NCBI GenBank assembly: GCA_965202745.1
Contig: CBDBCB010000019.1
Location: 310,001-374,000 of the forward strand
DNA from: JACKII01 sp965202745
GTDB taxonomy: Bacteria > Pseudomonadota > Alphaproteobacteria > Bin95
DNA length: 64,000 nucleotides
Direction: 5' to 3'
Positions 8,152 to 17,380 of this stretch are shown in pieces. How positions within the stretch are numbered: the stretch's first letter is position 1; each line of letters begins with the position of its first letter. Made by a program: the position numbers and the translations under genes. Under the pieces are notes generated by a model. It worked only from the letters and a program-made list of their open reading frames with translations, was not told the origin of the DNA and ran no database searches.

Positions 8152-9567
8152 ATGAGTAAAGCAAGAAGCTGGGTTCCCGAATCCGGCCTGCAGATGGGCG
8201 TTGGCGCGGCCGCTGGCCAGGCAGCCCAGGAAATCCGCACGGTGTCGCCAGGGCAATGGCAGAGCGTTGCGGCCGGTCTGGAACCGTCCGTCCGCGATTG
8301 GCTTTCCGTGCAGAACTTTGACGGCAAACCCGGCACCTCTGCCTACGCACCGGGCGCTGATGGCCGTCCAGGGCCGATCTGGCTTGGCGTCAACGAGAGT
8401 GACGCCTCTCCAGCGTTCGCCAGCCTCGCGGCGCGTGCTGCGGAGGGGCAGTACCGGCTAGCCGATAGCGCCGGTGCATCCGTCAGCGCCGGCGAAGCGG
8501 CTTTCGGCTGGGCGCTCGGGACGTATCTATTTAATCCTAAGGGCCAGACGGCGGCGGCCAAAGCCGTGCTGCATCTTGATGTGACGCCGGGGGTCGAAGC
8601 AGCCGTCCGGCAGGCGGCGGCCATCCGGTTATCGCGGGACCTGATCAACTGTCCGGCGAATGAACTGGGTCCAGCCAGGCTCGCAGAAGCCGCACGGATG
8701 GTTGCTGCACACTTCAACGCCGAGGTGTCGGAGACCGTCGGCGATGCGCTGCTTGCCGAGGGTTTTCCCGCCATTCATGCCGTCGGCCGGGCTGGCGCAG
8801 AAGCGCCGCGCCTGATCTACATCGGCTGGGGGGACCCGAGCAATCCTCCGGTGGCGCTGGTCGGAAAGGGTGTTTGCTTCGACACGGGCGGCCTGAACGT
8901 GAAATCCATGGCTGGCATGCGGAACATGAAGCGCGACATGGGTGGTGCCGCCGTCATCCTGGGCCTGGGCGCGCTGGTCATGAGCGAAAACCTGCCGGTC
9001 CGGCTACGTATTCTGTTACCCATAGTCGAGAACGCTATTGCGGGCGACGCGATGCGCCCAGGCGACCTGATAGCCACCCGCGACGGTGCGTCGATCGAAA
9101 TTGAGAACACCGACTGCGAGGGCCGGATCATCCTGGCCGACGCTCTGACCTATGCCATGGAGCAAAAACCAGAGCTGCTGATCGACTGCGCGACACTCAC
9201 CGGCTCTGCCAGGACGGCATTCGGTGGCGAGATACAGGCGCTCTTCGCCTCCAACGACACACTCGGCCGGGCCCTGCAAGAGGCCGGCGCCAGAATCGGC
9301 GACGGTCTCTGGCAGATGCCGATCTGGGAGGGTTACCGCGCCAGGGTATCCGCCCCAACCGGCGACCTCCTGAACATGGCGCCAGGCGGCTACGCAGGGG
9401 CTATAACAGCAGCGCTGTTCCTGCAGCATTTTGCGCGGCAGGCCGCCGATTGGGCGCATCTCGACATTTCGGCCTGGAACGACTCCGCCCGCCCCGGCCG
9501 CCCTGTCGGCGGCGAGGCTACCGGCCTGAGCGCCATTTTCGCCTACCTGAAGGACCGGTTCGAATAA
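8152..9567 (+). CDS. leucyl aminopeptidase family protein (M17)
   Basis: The 471-residue protein is a member of the M17 zinc or manganese aminopeptidases, which remove N-terminal residues from peptides in the cytoplasm. Conserved catalytic motifs are GKGVCFDTGGLNVKS, KRDMGGAA, and IENTDCEGRIILADAL, where the usual NTDAEGR carries Cys in place of Ala. LIDCATLTGSARTAFG and DLLNMAPGGYAGAITAALFL complete the C-terminal domain. All metal-binding Asp, Glu and Lys positions I can identify are present. GGAG precedes the ATG. It forms a two-gene operon with DUF1330. Confidence 0.92.
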   Translation: MSKARSWVPESGLQMGVGAAAGQAAQEIRTVSPGQWQSVAAGLEPSVRDWLSVQNFDGKPGTSAYAPGADGRPGPIWLGVNESDASPAFASLAARAAEGQYRLADSAGASVSAGEAAFGWALGTYLFNPKGQTAAAKAVLHLDVTPGVEAAVRQAAAIRLSRDLINCPANELGPARLAEAARMVAAHFNAEVSETVGDALLAEGFPAIHAVGRAGAEAPRLIYIGWGDPSNPPVALVGKGVCFDTGGLNVKSMAGMRNMKRDMGGAAVILGLGALVMSENLPVRLRILLPIVENAIAGDAMRPGDLIATRDGASIEIENTDCEGRIILADALTYAMEQKPELLIDCATLTGSARTAFGGEIQALFASNDTLGRALQEAGARIGDGLWQMPIWEGYRARVSAPTGDLLNMAPGGYAGAITAALFLQHFARQAADWAHLDISAWNDSARPGRPVGGEATGLSAIFAYLKDRFE

Positions 9568-9751
9568 CGCTGTTCCGTTCGCCGGAATTGCGATTACCAA
9601 AAGCTCGGGTCGCCCGCATATCGCTGGCAGAAGGGAGGGATGGGATCAGTAGGAGAAACTCATCATGCCAAACTATACCCTCCCCATGGTCCTCCCAACC
9701 TGCACAGCCTCGAACATTGGCAGGGTCGTGGGTCAGAAACGCCCGCAATCA

Positions 9752-10297
9752 TCACGGGGTCGATCGCTCCTTAGGCGAACCCGAATCCGACTGCCTTTCG
9801 AAGCGCATGACTTCAAAATTGGTTCCTACCGTCGCGCAAACATGCAGTGACAGATCAACCACGGAATTCCTGCGCAGCTGGAGCGCTTCAGAGTGCAAGC
9901 GCTCCAGCGGAAGGGCAAACATAATTGTTAACGACCGAGCAACGTCCACTACGTTCCTAACCGCACTATCGTAACAGGCAATCGCATCGCCCGGCAAGAT
10001 AAAGGGATCAAGATCGTTACGGTCCGCCCGTTCCAATAAGTCCTCGATACTGCGCTCGATGACGATGGATTCCCCGGTTACAGGATTGCGGGGAAACAGA
10101 ATGGCAGAACGGTTGGCGTTGGTCATCCTGGTGCCGCCGACACAATTCATGCCCACCACCGCTTGCATCAACCGGGTGCCATAGCGGAGTTCGCGCACGT
10201 CCTTATCCACCGCCGACAACGCGTTGGAATCGGCTGGTTTCGTCAGATTGGACATGAAAACCTTGACGCCAGGCGCGGTTATCGAAGTTGGTTTCAT
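9752..10297 (-). pseudogene. C-terminal remnant of a polysaccharide export (Wza/SLBB-type) protein
   Basis: The 181 codons match only the C-terminal part of polysaccharide biosynthesis/export proteins: ELRYGTRLMQAVVGMNCVGG, SAILFPRNPVTGES, VIERSIEDLLERADRNDLDPFILPGDAIACYDSAV, then NVVDVARSLTIMF. The export domain and signal peptide that should precede are absent. Its ATG overlaps the stop of a truncated deacetylase reading frame (ATGA), so the upstream gene has been spliced onto it by deletion. I treat it as a relic. The family assignment rests on remembered alignments and is moderately certain. Confidence 0.6.
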
Positions 10298-10777
10298 GAG
10301 GCTTCCTCGACCAGCAGCCGGCGCGCCTTCGGGCTGGCGGCGGACCGTGTGTGCCAGCCGACTGGACGGACACCGGCAGCGGCCTCAATCTCTTGAACGC
10401 AGCGGGCGATGATGGCGCGTTCATGCTCCTCCGCCATGTTCGCGTGCCACCGCGTCCCGCGCCAACCAGGGCGAGAGGGTCAGGGCGCGGGCGCAGCAAT
10501 TCATCCGCGCCTTGAAACCGTGCCGGTCCAACTCGTCCATGATCCGCCAATAGCCGCTGCACGAACCGTATTCGAAATGCGTATCCTTGGACGGATCGGC
10601 GACGTCCGCCACCTCCTCAACGATTTCGTAGATCGCCTCATTGCGCTCGTCGCCGAGGCTGATTGAGAGTTCGGCCCCTTCCTCGACATTCACCACAAGC
10701 GAGACCACCAGCTTTGCATCGTCCGGCCATTCCGGGTGCGGGGGGCGTTGGCCGTAGCCGAGAAAGTCGCGGTGCAT
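10294..10777 (-). pseudogene. PuuE-like polysaccharide deacetylase relic, frameshifted and truncated
   Basis: The start MHRDFLGYGQRPPHPEWPDDAKLVV with VNVEEGAELS and EYGSCSGYWRIMDEL matches the N-terminal half of PuuE/allantoinase-type polysaccharide deacetylases. After about residue 110 the frame shifts near 10440; the second frame continues as NMAEEHERAIIARCVQEIEA, then GVRPVGWHTR and RRLLVEEAS before a stop at 10294. The conserved block between the two parts (normally a CHGxRW segment) is missing, so both a small deletion and a frameshift occurred, and the C-terminal half is gone. It is divergent from the broken amidohydrolase, and both may once have served one ureide or amide pathway (inference). 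Confidence 0.72.
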
Positions 10778-10865
10778 AGGGATGGTCCGGCCTTACGGGA
10801 AATCAGGCCTATCGTATGTATTTTCGTATGCAAGTGCATCGACGCAATTAGACCAAGGTGAGGTT

Positions 10866-12124
10866 ATGAGCACGCGACTATCTACCCTGCAGATTGTACG
10901 TGGGCGTCACCTGATTACCCACATGCTTAGCCGTTATCGCTGGCATCAGATCGACGATGGAGCTGTCCTGGTTGAAGACGGCCAGGTTCGGGCGACCGCT
11001 CCATTCGCGGAGATTCAAACGTCCCATCCTGAAGCAGCCGTCATAGGTGACGGTAGTCATGTGGTGCTGCCAGGGTTCATCAACACGCATCACCATGTCG
11101 GCCTGACGCCAGTCCAACTGGGCTCTCCGGATATGCCACTGGAGTTGTGGTTCGCGACGCATCTGGTCTGCCGCGCTGTCGATCCGTACCTGGACACGCT
11201 CTACAGCGCGTTCGAGATGATCGCATCCGGCTGCACAACGGTGCAGCACATCCATACCTGGATGCCCGGAACGCTGGACGATGTCCACGTGGCCGCGGAC
11301 GCAGTACTGCGTGCCTACCGCGATATCGGCATGTGGGTTTCCTACAGCCATACGATCCGCGACCAGAACCGCCTGGTCTATGGCGACGATGCTGACTTCA
11401 TTGCGACTCTACCGCCGGAATTGCGCGGTCCGATGAACCGGCATCTGGCCCGGTTCCAGACGCGATTAGACGATCATTTCACACTGTTCGAGACCCTGCG
11501 AGCCACTTATGCGGATGATCCGAAGGTTGCAATCCAACTCGCGCCAGCCAACCTCCACTGGTGCTCCGACGCAGCGTTGGAGCAACTGGCTGACAGCGCC
11601 AAACGTCACTAAGTACCGCTACATATACATCTGGTAGAGACGCCCTACCAGCGGGAGTATGCCCGAAGGCGGAGCAGCGGCGGCACAGCGCTCGAATACA
11701 TTGACCGGTTCGGGCTTGTCTCTTCAGACATGACCATAGGCCATGGCGTCTGGCTATCGGAGAGCGATGTCGAGCGGATTGCCGATGCCGGGGCGCATAT
11801 CTGCCATAACTGTTCCTCCAATTTCCGTCTCCGGTCCGGTATGGCGTCGCTGAACCTCTGGGAGCGAAAGGGGATCAACACGGCGCTCGGCATCGACGAG
11901 GCTGGGATCAACGACGACCGCGATATGCTACAGGAAATGCGGCTGGCGCGGAACGTGCATCGTACACCTGGAATGGACGACACCCCGCCCACGATGGCGC
12001 AGATATTGCGCATGGCGACGGCCGGTGGAGCCGAGACCACGGGTTTCCGTGGACAGATTGGCAGCCTGGAACCAGGCCGGGATGCAGACCTGGTTATGAT
12101 CGACTGGCAGAAGGCTTCCTTAAC
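10866..12124 (+). pseudogene. amidohydrolase (TrzA/AtzB-type deaminase) 5' part, with in-frame TAA and IS481 insertion
   Basis: The ATG at 10866 follows AAGGTGAGG. The product shows the metal-binding PGFINTHHHVG, then LELWFATH, and after an internal stop the remaining motifs LHIHLVETPYQ, GHGVWLSESD and LGIDEAGINDDRDM. The TAA at 11610-11612 lies in the same frame between ...DSAKRH and VPLHIHLVET, so it is a nonsense mutation, not a shift. The C-terminal end DADLVMIDWQKAS is interrupted at 12125 by an IS481-family element, and the rest of the gene resumes at 13183. Two independent lesions make loss of function very likely. The family deaminates or dechlorinates N-heterocycles. Confidence 0.88.
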
Positions 12125-13182
12125 TGTTCCATCCCGGCTGATCGGATAGCCCTCGTCGCTCTGCGTTTTTCATGGCACGCTGTGTTTTGACCGAGGCGCG
12201 GGATGGGAGAGCGACATGGTGATCAAGCTTCACAGTCAGGCGACGACGCCACCGAAGATCAGGGCGGCCATACAGGCCAGTGACGACCCTGCGTGGGTTC
12301 TTGCCGAGCGTCACGGGACCACGGAACAGACCGTATGGAAATGGTGCCAGCGTGCCAGCGTGGAGGATCGCAGCCACACGCCCCATCGCCTTCAGACGAC
12401 GTTGACGCCAGCGCAGGAAGCTGTCGCGGTGGCCCTCCGCAAGACGCTTTTGGTCTCGCTGGATGATCTGCTGGCGGTGGTGCGCGAGTTCTTGAACCCG
12501 AAGGCCTCCCGCTCTGGCCTTGACCGCTGCTTGCGTCGGCATGGCGTGGGGCCCCTGCGCGCCCTGAAAGCAGCATCGCCCCGGCCAAAGCATAGCGCCT
12601 TCAAAGCCTATGAACCCGGTTCCATCCCCATCGACCTGAAATACCTGCCACCGATGGCAGATGAGAGCCGCCGCCGTTCCCTCTTCGTGGCCATCGACAG
12701 GGCAACGCGTTGGGTTGTTGTCAGGGTCTACAACAGCAAGACAGCGGCCAATGCCCGGCGCTTCCTGCGCGCCCTGGAGCGCGCCTGCCCGATGCGGATC
12801 CGCCCCATACTCCCGGATAATGGAAAAGAGTTCACGGATCGCCTCTTCAGTCTGCGCCAGCGCGCCGCAACAGGCGCGCATGAATGCGACACGCTGGGCG
12901 CCGCCCTCGATATCGATCATCGCCTGACGCCGCCTAGGTCACCTCAGACCAACGGTATGGTCGAACGGTTCAATGGCCGCATCGAAGAGGTTCTGCAGAG
13001 CCATCCCTTCCGATCCGGCGAGGTTCTGGAAGCCACGCTGCTTCGCTATGTCTGGCTTTACACCCAGCCGCTGCTGCAATCAGCCCTGGGCAGCAAGACG
13101 CCCTTGCAGGCACTGAAGGGATGGCGCAAACCCAAACCAGAGCTGGTCAGCAAACAGCCATATTACCTTCCGAGATGTGACA
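12125..13182 (+). mobile_element. IS481-family insertion sequence, copy 1
   Basis: The element begins TGTTCCATCCCGG and ends with a sequence whose complement reads TGTCACATCTCGG, giving imperfect terminal inverted repeats with the TGT...ACA ends of IS481. It is 1058 bases long. The second copy, at 46171-47229 on the other strand, is 1059 bases, which supports these limits. It carries one DDE transposase gene. It splits an amidohydrolase gene whose two halves resume on either side. No clean target duplication is visible. Confidence 0.85.
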
Positions 13183-13445
13183 CCTACCCTTGCCAGGACC
13201 CGGAGACCCCGATTCTGGACGCAATGCTGCACCACGCAAAGCAAGACGTCATCACCGCCGTCATGTGCCATGGCGAAATACTTTACGAGAATGGAGCGTT
13301 TACGCGTGTTGACCGGGCATCGGTTTTGGACAGAATCGCCGCCGCGCTTACCCTTCCGCTGACACGGGCCGAGGAGGAACGCCGCTCAATCGCCAAAGCG
13401 TTGGTGCCGCAGTATCAGGAATTTTATAAATATCGCCCATCCTAA
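12216..13445 (+). CDS. IS481-family DDE transposase reading through into the interrupted host gene
   Basis: The first 322 residues are transposase: an N-terminal helix-turn-helix (WVLAERHGTTEQTVWKWCQR) and an integrase core with catalytic Asp in FVAIDRATRWVVV, Asp in ILPDNGKEFTD and Glu in GMVERFNGRI. The element has no stop codon of its own, so translation continues past its right end at 13182 into the amidohydrolase 3' end, in frame, adding about 87 residues of unrelated sequence. All catalytic residues are present, so it may still be active. It differs from copy 2 by about a dozen residues. Confidence 0.88.
   Translation: MVIKLHSQATTPPKIRAAIQASDDPAWVLAERHGTTEQTVWKWCQRASVEDRSHTPHRLQTTLTPAQEAVAVALRKTLLVSLDDLLAVVREFLNPKASRSGLDRCLRRHGVGPLRALKAASPRPKHSAFKAYEPGSIPIDLKYLPPMADESRRRSLFVAIDRATRWVVVRVYNSKTAANARRFLRALERACPMRIRPILPDNGKEFTDRLFSLRQRAATGAHECDTLGAALDIDHRLTPPRSPQTNGMVERFNGRIEEVLQSHPFRSGEVLEATLLRYVWLYTQPLLQSALGSKTPLQALKGWRKPKPELVSKQPYYLPRCDTYPCQDPETPILDAMLHHAKQDVITAVMCHGEILYENGAFTRVDRASVLDRIAAALTLPLTRAEEERRSIAKALVPQYQEFYKYRPS
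13183..13445 (+). pseudogene. amidohydrolase 3' remnant beyond the IS481 insertion
   Basis: This segment encodes QDPETPILDAMLHHAKQDVI, CHGEILYENGAFTRVD and RRSIAKALVPQYQEFYKY, the normal C-terminus of the amidohydrolase whose 5' part ends at 12124. Joining the halves gives a continuous family protein, so the element inserted without removing much host sequence. Today it is translated only as a tail on the transposase. Confidence 0.82.
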
Positions 13446-13808
13446 AATCGTTTTAAGTGGCCTATCCGGAAAACTACTCCTAATTTTAAGAAAATAACAA
13501 TATATTCAAAAATTATTTTATTAAAATTCAACCCGTAGAATGGCTGATTTATTCTGAATTTTACATTCATTTGATGTGTGGAGAATTTCTGCTTCCCGCC
13601 CTTTTCGGACATGGCACCTTTCAGCAATTAAATCCCAACGACTGGCACGAAGAACATAGTTAACCGAGCGACAAGAAAGACGAGCAGTTCTGGAAGTTCG
13701 ACGCCAGTCATAGTCGCCACCCGAGTGAAACTGCGAAACCGCCAGTTTTGACCGCTGGATTTGGTGTTGTTTTTCAGAGCATTACCGACAGGTACCATTT
13801 CGGCAAAG
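13446..13808. other. AT-rich interval between amidohydrolase relic and the integrative-element relic
   Basis: The first 190 bases are clearly richer in A and T than the surroundings. A small minus-strand frame (13628-13879, 83 codons) overlaps the next gene and resembles nothing I know. No repeat, tRNA or attachment site is evident. Confidence 0.4.
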
Positions 13809-14207
13809 TCATAAGCTTTGGAGAATATCGGACCAGAGATAACGATTTCCGGCCCTCTTGCTCCCAACGCAGTCACCAACGCAAAACGCTATAACCCTCG
13901 AAAACAACGCTATTTTCCGGGCATCGGCTTCAGCAGAGAACAGGTTCGTGTGGGGGTATTGGCTGGGCAAACCGCCATCTAACTTTGCGGCCCCGGCCCG
14001 TTCGTAGAAATACACCTGCCAGTCCTCGGCGTTCCAGCCGTCATCACCGGGGCGCAGGAGGGCGACGATCCCGGCCTTGTTCTGGCTCAGGTCCTCCAGC
14101 ACGGCGTCCGGTGGCGGCGACGAGGCTTGGAGAGCCAGATTTTCTCCATCGAGAACAACATCGATGCCAACCGCTCGCGCCGCCTCGAGAGCTTTCATCG
14201 CCGTCAT
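13809..14207 (-). CDS. small hypothetical protein with TubC-like N-terminus, end probably decayed
   Basis: The first 60 residues (MTAMKALEAARAVGIDVVLD, PPPDAVLEDLSQNKAGIVALLR) resemble the short TubC-type N-terminal domain common in small proteins of alphaproteobacterial mobile elements, followed by WNAEDWQVYFYERAGAAKLDGGLP. The last 40 residues look degraded. GGAGGG precedes the ATG at 14207. Its start overlaps the ATPase stop by four bases (ATGA), placing it last in the primase-ATPase operon. Function unknown. Confidence 0.6.
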   Translation of the reverse strand: MTAMKALEAARAVGIDVVLDGENLALQASSPPPDAVLEDLSQNKAGIVALLRPGDDGWNAEDWQVYFYERAGAAKLDGGLPSQYPHTNLFSAEADARKIALFSRVIAFCVGDCVGSKRAGNRYLWSDILQSL

Positions 14208-16267
14208 AGTATTGCCCTCCAGCCTTGATCCCCACATCTCTCCGGTCCGGATCGAGAGGGGGAATTTGCGTCTGTTGCGTCCGCACCGTCTGTATCCTTG
14301 GATTTCAGCGGATTGGCGCGGACGGTCGCGCGTGTTTCACCGCGCTCAGCGTCCACCTTACCGTCCGTAACGCCATGAACCGTCCGCAGGGATGTGTCGC
14401 CGAGAACGTTGGTTTCGTTGCCATTCGGTGGTGTCGCGGACGATGTGGACGGTGTGGACGGATGTGCCCCGCCATGATCCGAGCTGGCGTAACCGTTGGC
14501 CTTCATGACGATGACCCGGGTGCGCGCTCGGCCTTCCTTGATGTGGTCGATCTCGATGCCAATCTGGCGCAGGAAGGTGGCTGCGCGGCGCAAACGACCG
14601 GACAACGCCCTCGGACTGGCGGGCCAGGTCTTGGACTTGACAACACGCTCACCCGCTGCATCGGAAAGGGCGCCCAGAAGGTCCGAGGCGGTTCCCGTCC
14701 ACTCCGTCCTCTCCGCCATCACTGCACGAACCGCCGCCGCCACAGGATCGGCATCGATCACGTTCTCAACCGCATCGTCACGATTGCCGCAATAGGCTGA
14801 CCAGAAGGTGCCCGCAGGCCAGATCGCCGTCTCGCAGGCCGATGCCCAGAGGGCGAAATCCGCCATACGGGGAAGCCGTTCCAGCCGAGTTTCAGGAAGC
14901 AGCTTGAGGCCCTGCACCACGGCATCGAGCAGCATGCCCAGGATTCTCGGGCGCTCCGCTTCGAAGGTTGCCCACAATTCAGTCTCTGGTCGACGGCGTT
15001 CCTCTGGGATGGCTTCCAGGGTCAGGAACACCGCCCGGTCGGCGAGGTCGGGGCGGGTCACGATGTCCTCGATTCCATTGAGGATCACCGGGCGGGCCGC
15101 ATCGAACAATACCTCGTCCTGGTCGGTGTAAAGCTGGCGGACCGCAAATCCACCGCCCGTTGCCAGCCGACAAAGAGTATCGGAAATCCATGAGGGCAGG
15201 CCCGAGACGTTGTCGAAGGCTAGCATATGGCCGTTGTTGGCGGCGATGAACAGGTCGCGGTCCTCGCGCGGTAGGGCGCGCAAGGGGGCCGTGTTGGGAT
15301 CGAGCAGAGCGCGCAGGATGGCCGAGAAGGTGGACTTGGCCGAGCCCTGTTCGCCCGACAGCACGATCACTGGATAAGGACCGCAATTGCGCAGCGCCGC
15401 GAGCGCCCAGGCGACGACGAGCACGAAGTCAGTGTCTGTTTGCACGTTGAGAAACGAACGCAGGGCATCGACCGATCCACCGGGTACCGGGTCCGGCAAG
15501 GGCTGCATGCCGGCCGCACGGCGGAAATGCACCGGAGGTTCATCGACCACCCGCCATCCGGTCGTGGTGATTTCGACGGCACGCCAAGCGTCGTCCCCAA
15601 GGTCGAGGTATAGCTTATCGTCGATCCCGCCAACGCGGATGAATACCGGCAATTCAGGGCCGTCAAAATGGGCCTTTGCTTCAATTACATTGAGCGTGGA
15701 ACTTAAGGCTTCTGAGTTTGGCGCGCCGCCCGTGGTTTCAAAAAACTGCCGCGCCAGCCAACGCTTGAAGCCCTTCACGCGGACAGGCCAGGTTTCACGG
15801 TGTCCATCAATCTCAATATCCGCAAACGCCGTGCCGTCAGCGGAATGGAATAGCTCTGCGGCCTCGGCAAGGTCGATAAGGATGTCAGCCTGGGTTGGTT
15901 CAGGATCTGCGCCGCCTCCGCACTCCTTCAGCGCCTCATCAAAGCCAGTCATGCGACAGCCGGCATCTTTAAGGCTTTTACGAAATACCTCGAATGCGGC
16001 CCTGTCGCTTTTCTTGAGCGCGACAATCGCCTTCATTGTTTCCGGCTCAAACGGCGCACCGGGGTCATCAGCGACCCGTTCGGCCAGGCCCTCCAGGGGA
16101 TCAGGAATTTCCTCGGCATCAGCTATTGCTGTGGCAATCAGATTTTCTTCAGCGGCCGATGGAACCTCGGAGCGGATCAAGCAGGCGCGCGATTTAATGA
16201 GTGTCAGCAACTCTGCCCTTGCATCATTCAGTTCCGCGTTAAAATCTGACCCTGCTTCTTTGGTCAT
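14204..16267 (-). CDS. element-encoded ATP-binding protein (putative replicative helicase-like ATPase)
   Basis: The 687-residue protein has a Walker A motif GEQGSAKST near residues 305-313 and a Walker B-like HMLAFDN near 347-353, in a region typical of ATPases that follow primases in phage-like and integrative elements. About 300 N-terminal residues are acidic and carry no motif I recognise; the C-terminal 100 are low-complexity and Ser/Thr-rich. The ATG at 16267 has GGGAGA upstream and overlaps the primase stop (ATGA), so the two are coupled. Role in element replication is inferred from context. Confidence 0.75.
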   Translation of the reverse strand: MTKEAGSDFNAELNDARAELLTLIKSRACLIRSEVPSAAEENLIATAIADAEEIPDPLEGLAERVADDPGAPFEPETMKAIVALKKSDRAAFEVFRKSLKDAGCRMTGFDEALKECGGGADPEPTQADILIDLAEAAELFHSADGTAFADIEIDGHRETWPVRVKGFKRWLARQFFETTGGAPNSEALSSTLNVIEAKAHFDGPELPVFIRVGGIDDKLYLDLGDDAWRAVEITTTGWRVVDEPPVHFRRAAGMQPLPDPVPGGSVDALRSFLNVQTDTDFVLVVAWALAALRNCGPYPVIVLSGEQGSAKSTFSAILRALLDPNTAPLRALPREDRDLFIAANNGHMLAFDNVSGLPSWISDTLCRLATGGGFAVRQLYTDQDEVLFDAARPVILNGIEDIVTRPDLADRAVFLTLEAIPEERRRPETELWATFEAERPRILGMLLDAVVQGLKLLPETRLERLPRMADFALWASACETAIWPAGTFWSAYCGNRDDAVENVIDADPVAAAVRAVMAERTEWTGTASDLLGALSDAAGERVVKSKTWPASPRALSGRLRRAATFLRQIGIEIDHIKEGRARTRVIVMKANGYASSDHGGAHPSTPSTSSATPPNGNETNVLGDTSLRTVHGVTDGKVDAERGETRATVRANPLKSKDTDGADATDANSPSRSGPERCGDQGWRAIL

Positions 16268-17163
16268 TTCGCGTTCTCCCTGGTCAGAGTTTCGCTGCCC
16301 GCGAGCATGTCGTTGAAATCCTGACCTCGTGGGGGGCGGGCGATGCGGACACGTCGACCTTCCCGTTGCCAACGAAGAGCACAATGGCGTGCGGCGGCCT
16401 CGCCAGGGTCGTCTCCGTCAGCTAGGACGATCACCTCGCGGACAGCTTCGGGCAGGTTCAGCGCCTTCAACCCAGAAGTCGACAGTGCCGCCCAGGCGGG
16501 ATTACCCGTCGCCTGCATGGCGGCGAGACAGGTCTCGATGCCTTCGCCAACCATCAGCAGGTCAACGGGGTCTCCAAGCCGAACGGCTCCGCCACGGCAT
16601 GGGCCGAGCATCATTTTTGGGGGATCGACCGGGGCCTTGCCGGACCCGTCGCGGGCCAAAAAAGTGCGATGGATGGCCAGCGGGACACCGTCCGGACAAC
16701 GAGAGACAAGGGCCACCATGGCGGGCCACAGGCTGCCCGCGGGGTGTTTCAATCTCTCATGGAAACGCAGGGTAGACGGAAGGGGTAGGTGCAAACCGCG
16801 CGATTGCAGATAGGTTTCGGCCAGGGTGTTCGATGCCGAAACAGAAGCCTGCCAAATACGCAGGGCGTATTCCGTCCTGTCAATGTCGCCGCGGTCAGGT
16901 GGCGTATCCTCTTGCGGATTGGCCGCATAGGCTCGACGCCTGATCGGACGTCATTCATTATACCCCCACAGGCCGCGCGCACGTAGGGCGTCGATTACCT
17001 GGGCCTGATCGCATCCAGCATGGCAGCGCAGGAGGACCTTACCGTCCTTGCCGGTTGAAATAGACAAGCTAAGCTTACGATCGTTATGGGCTGGGCAACG
17101 GGCAGTCCAGCCGTTCCCGGCCTTGCGCCCTCCCAGGGCTTTGGCAATGGTTTCAGCGGTCAT
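16264..17163 (-). pseudogene. zinc-finger/Toprim primase of an integrative element, with in-frame TGA
   Basis: Residues 1-70 contain a CHC2-type zinc finger (ARCPAHNDRKLSLSI, LLRCHAGCDQ). After ARGLWGYNE comes a TGA at 16951-16953, then the same frame continues for about 229 residues: TLAETYLQSRGLHLP, IHRTFLARDGSGKAPVD, the Toprim motif LMVGEGIETCLAAMQ and VIVLADGDDPGEAAA, ending RPPRGQDFNDMLA. The two parts together make one family-length primase. GAGGGG precedes the ATG. The stop separates the zinc finger from the catalytic domain; unless it is read through, the Toprim part can be made only from an internal start. Confidence 0.82.
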
Positions 17164-17380
17164 GACACCCCTCGCTTGCGTGCACGCCGACGGCATGGTC
17201 GTTCGAGCTGTCTGCCTTGGCCCATTCGGCCAGGATGGAAAAGAAACCGCTGACGTTATCTATGATCTGGCAGGCGTCGTCGCGGGATAGCGGTTGATCA
17301 ATGCGCGGCTGCCAAGTTTCAAGGGTGCGGTCGATCAAGTCGTCATCAATAGCTTTGTTGGCTTGCACCGAAGAATTCAC
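17153..17380 (-). CDS. small hypothetical protein of integrative element
   Basis: This 75-residue protein (LIDRTLETWQPRIDQPLSRD, DACQIIDNVSGFFSILAEWA) resembles short proteins encoded just upstream of primases in alphaproteobacterial integrative elements; no function is known to me. It starts at a GTG and overlaps the primase start by 11 bases, suggesting coupling. Confidence 0.6.
   Translation of the reverse strand: MNSSVQANKAIDDDLIDRTLETWQPRIDQPLSRDDACQIIDNVSGFFSILAEWAKADSSNDHAVGVHASEGCHDR

Noticed and set aside
9665..9850. Short plus-strand frame with AGGAG upstream
   Set aside because: No recognisable family, overlaps the export-protein relic, and composition gives no support.
13628..13879. 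83-codon frame in AT-rich DNA
   Set aside because: Overlaps a better supported gene and has no ribosome site or resemblance.
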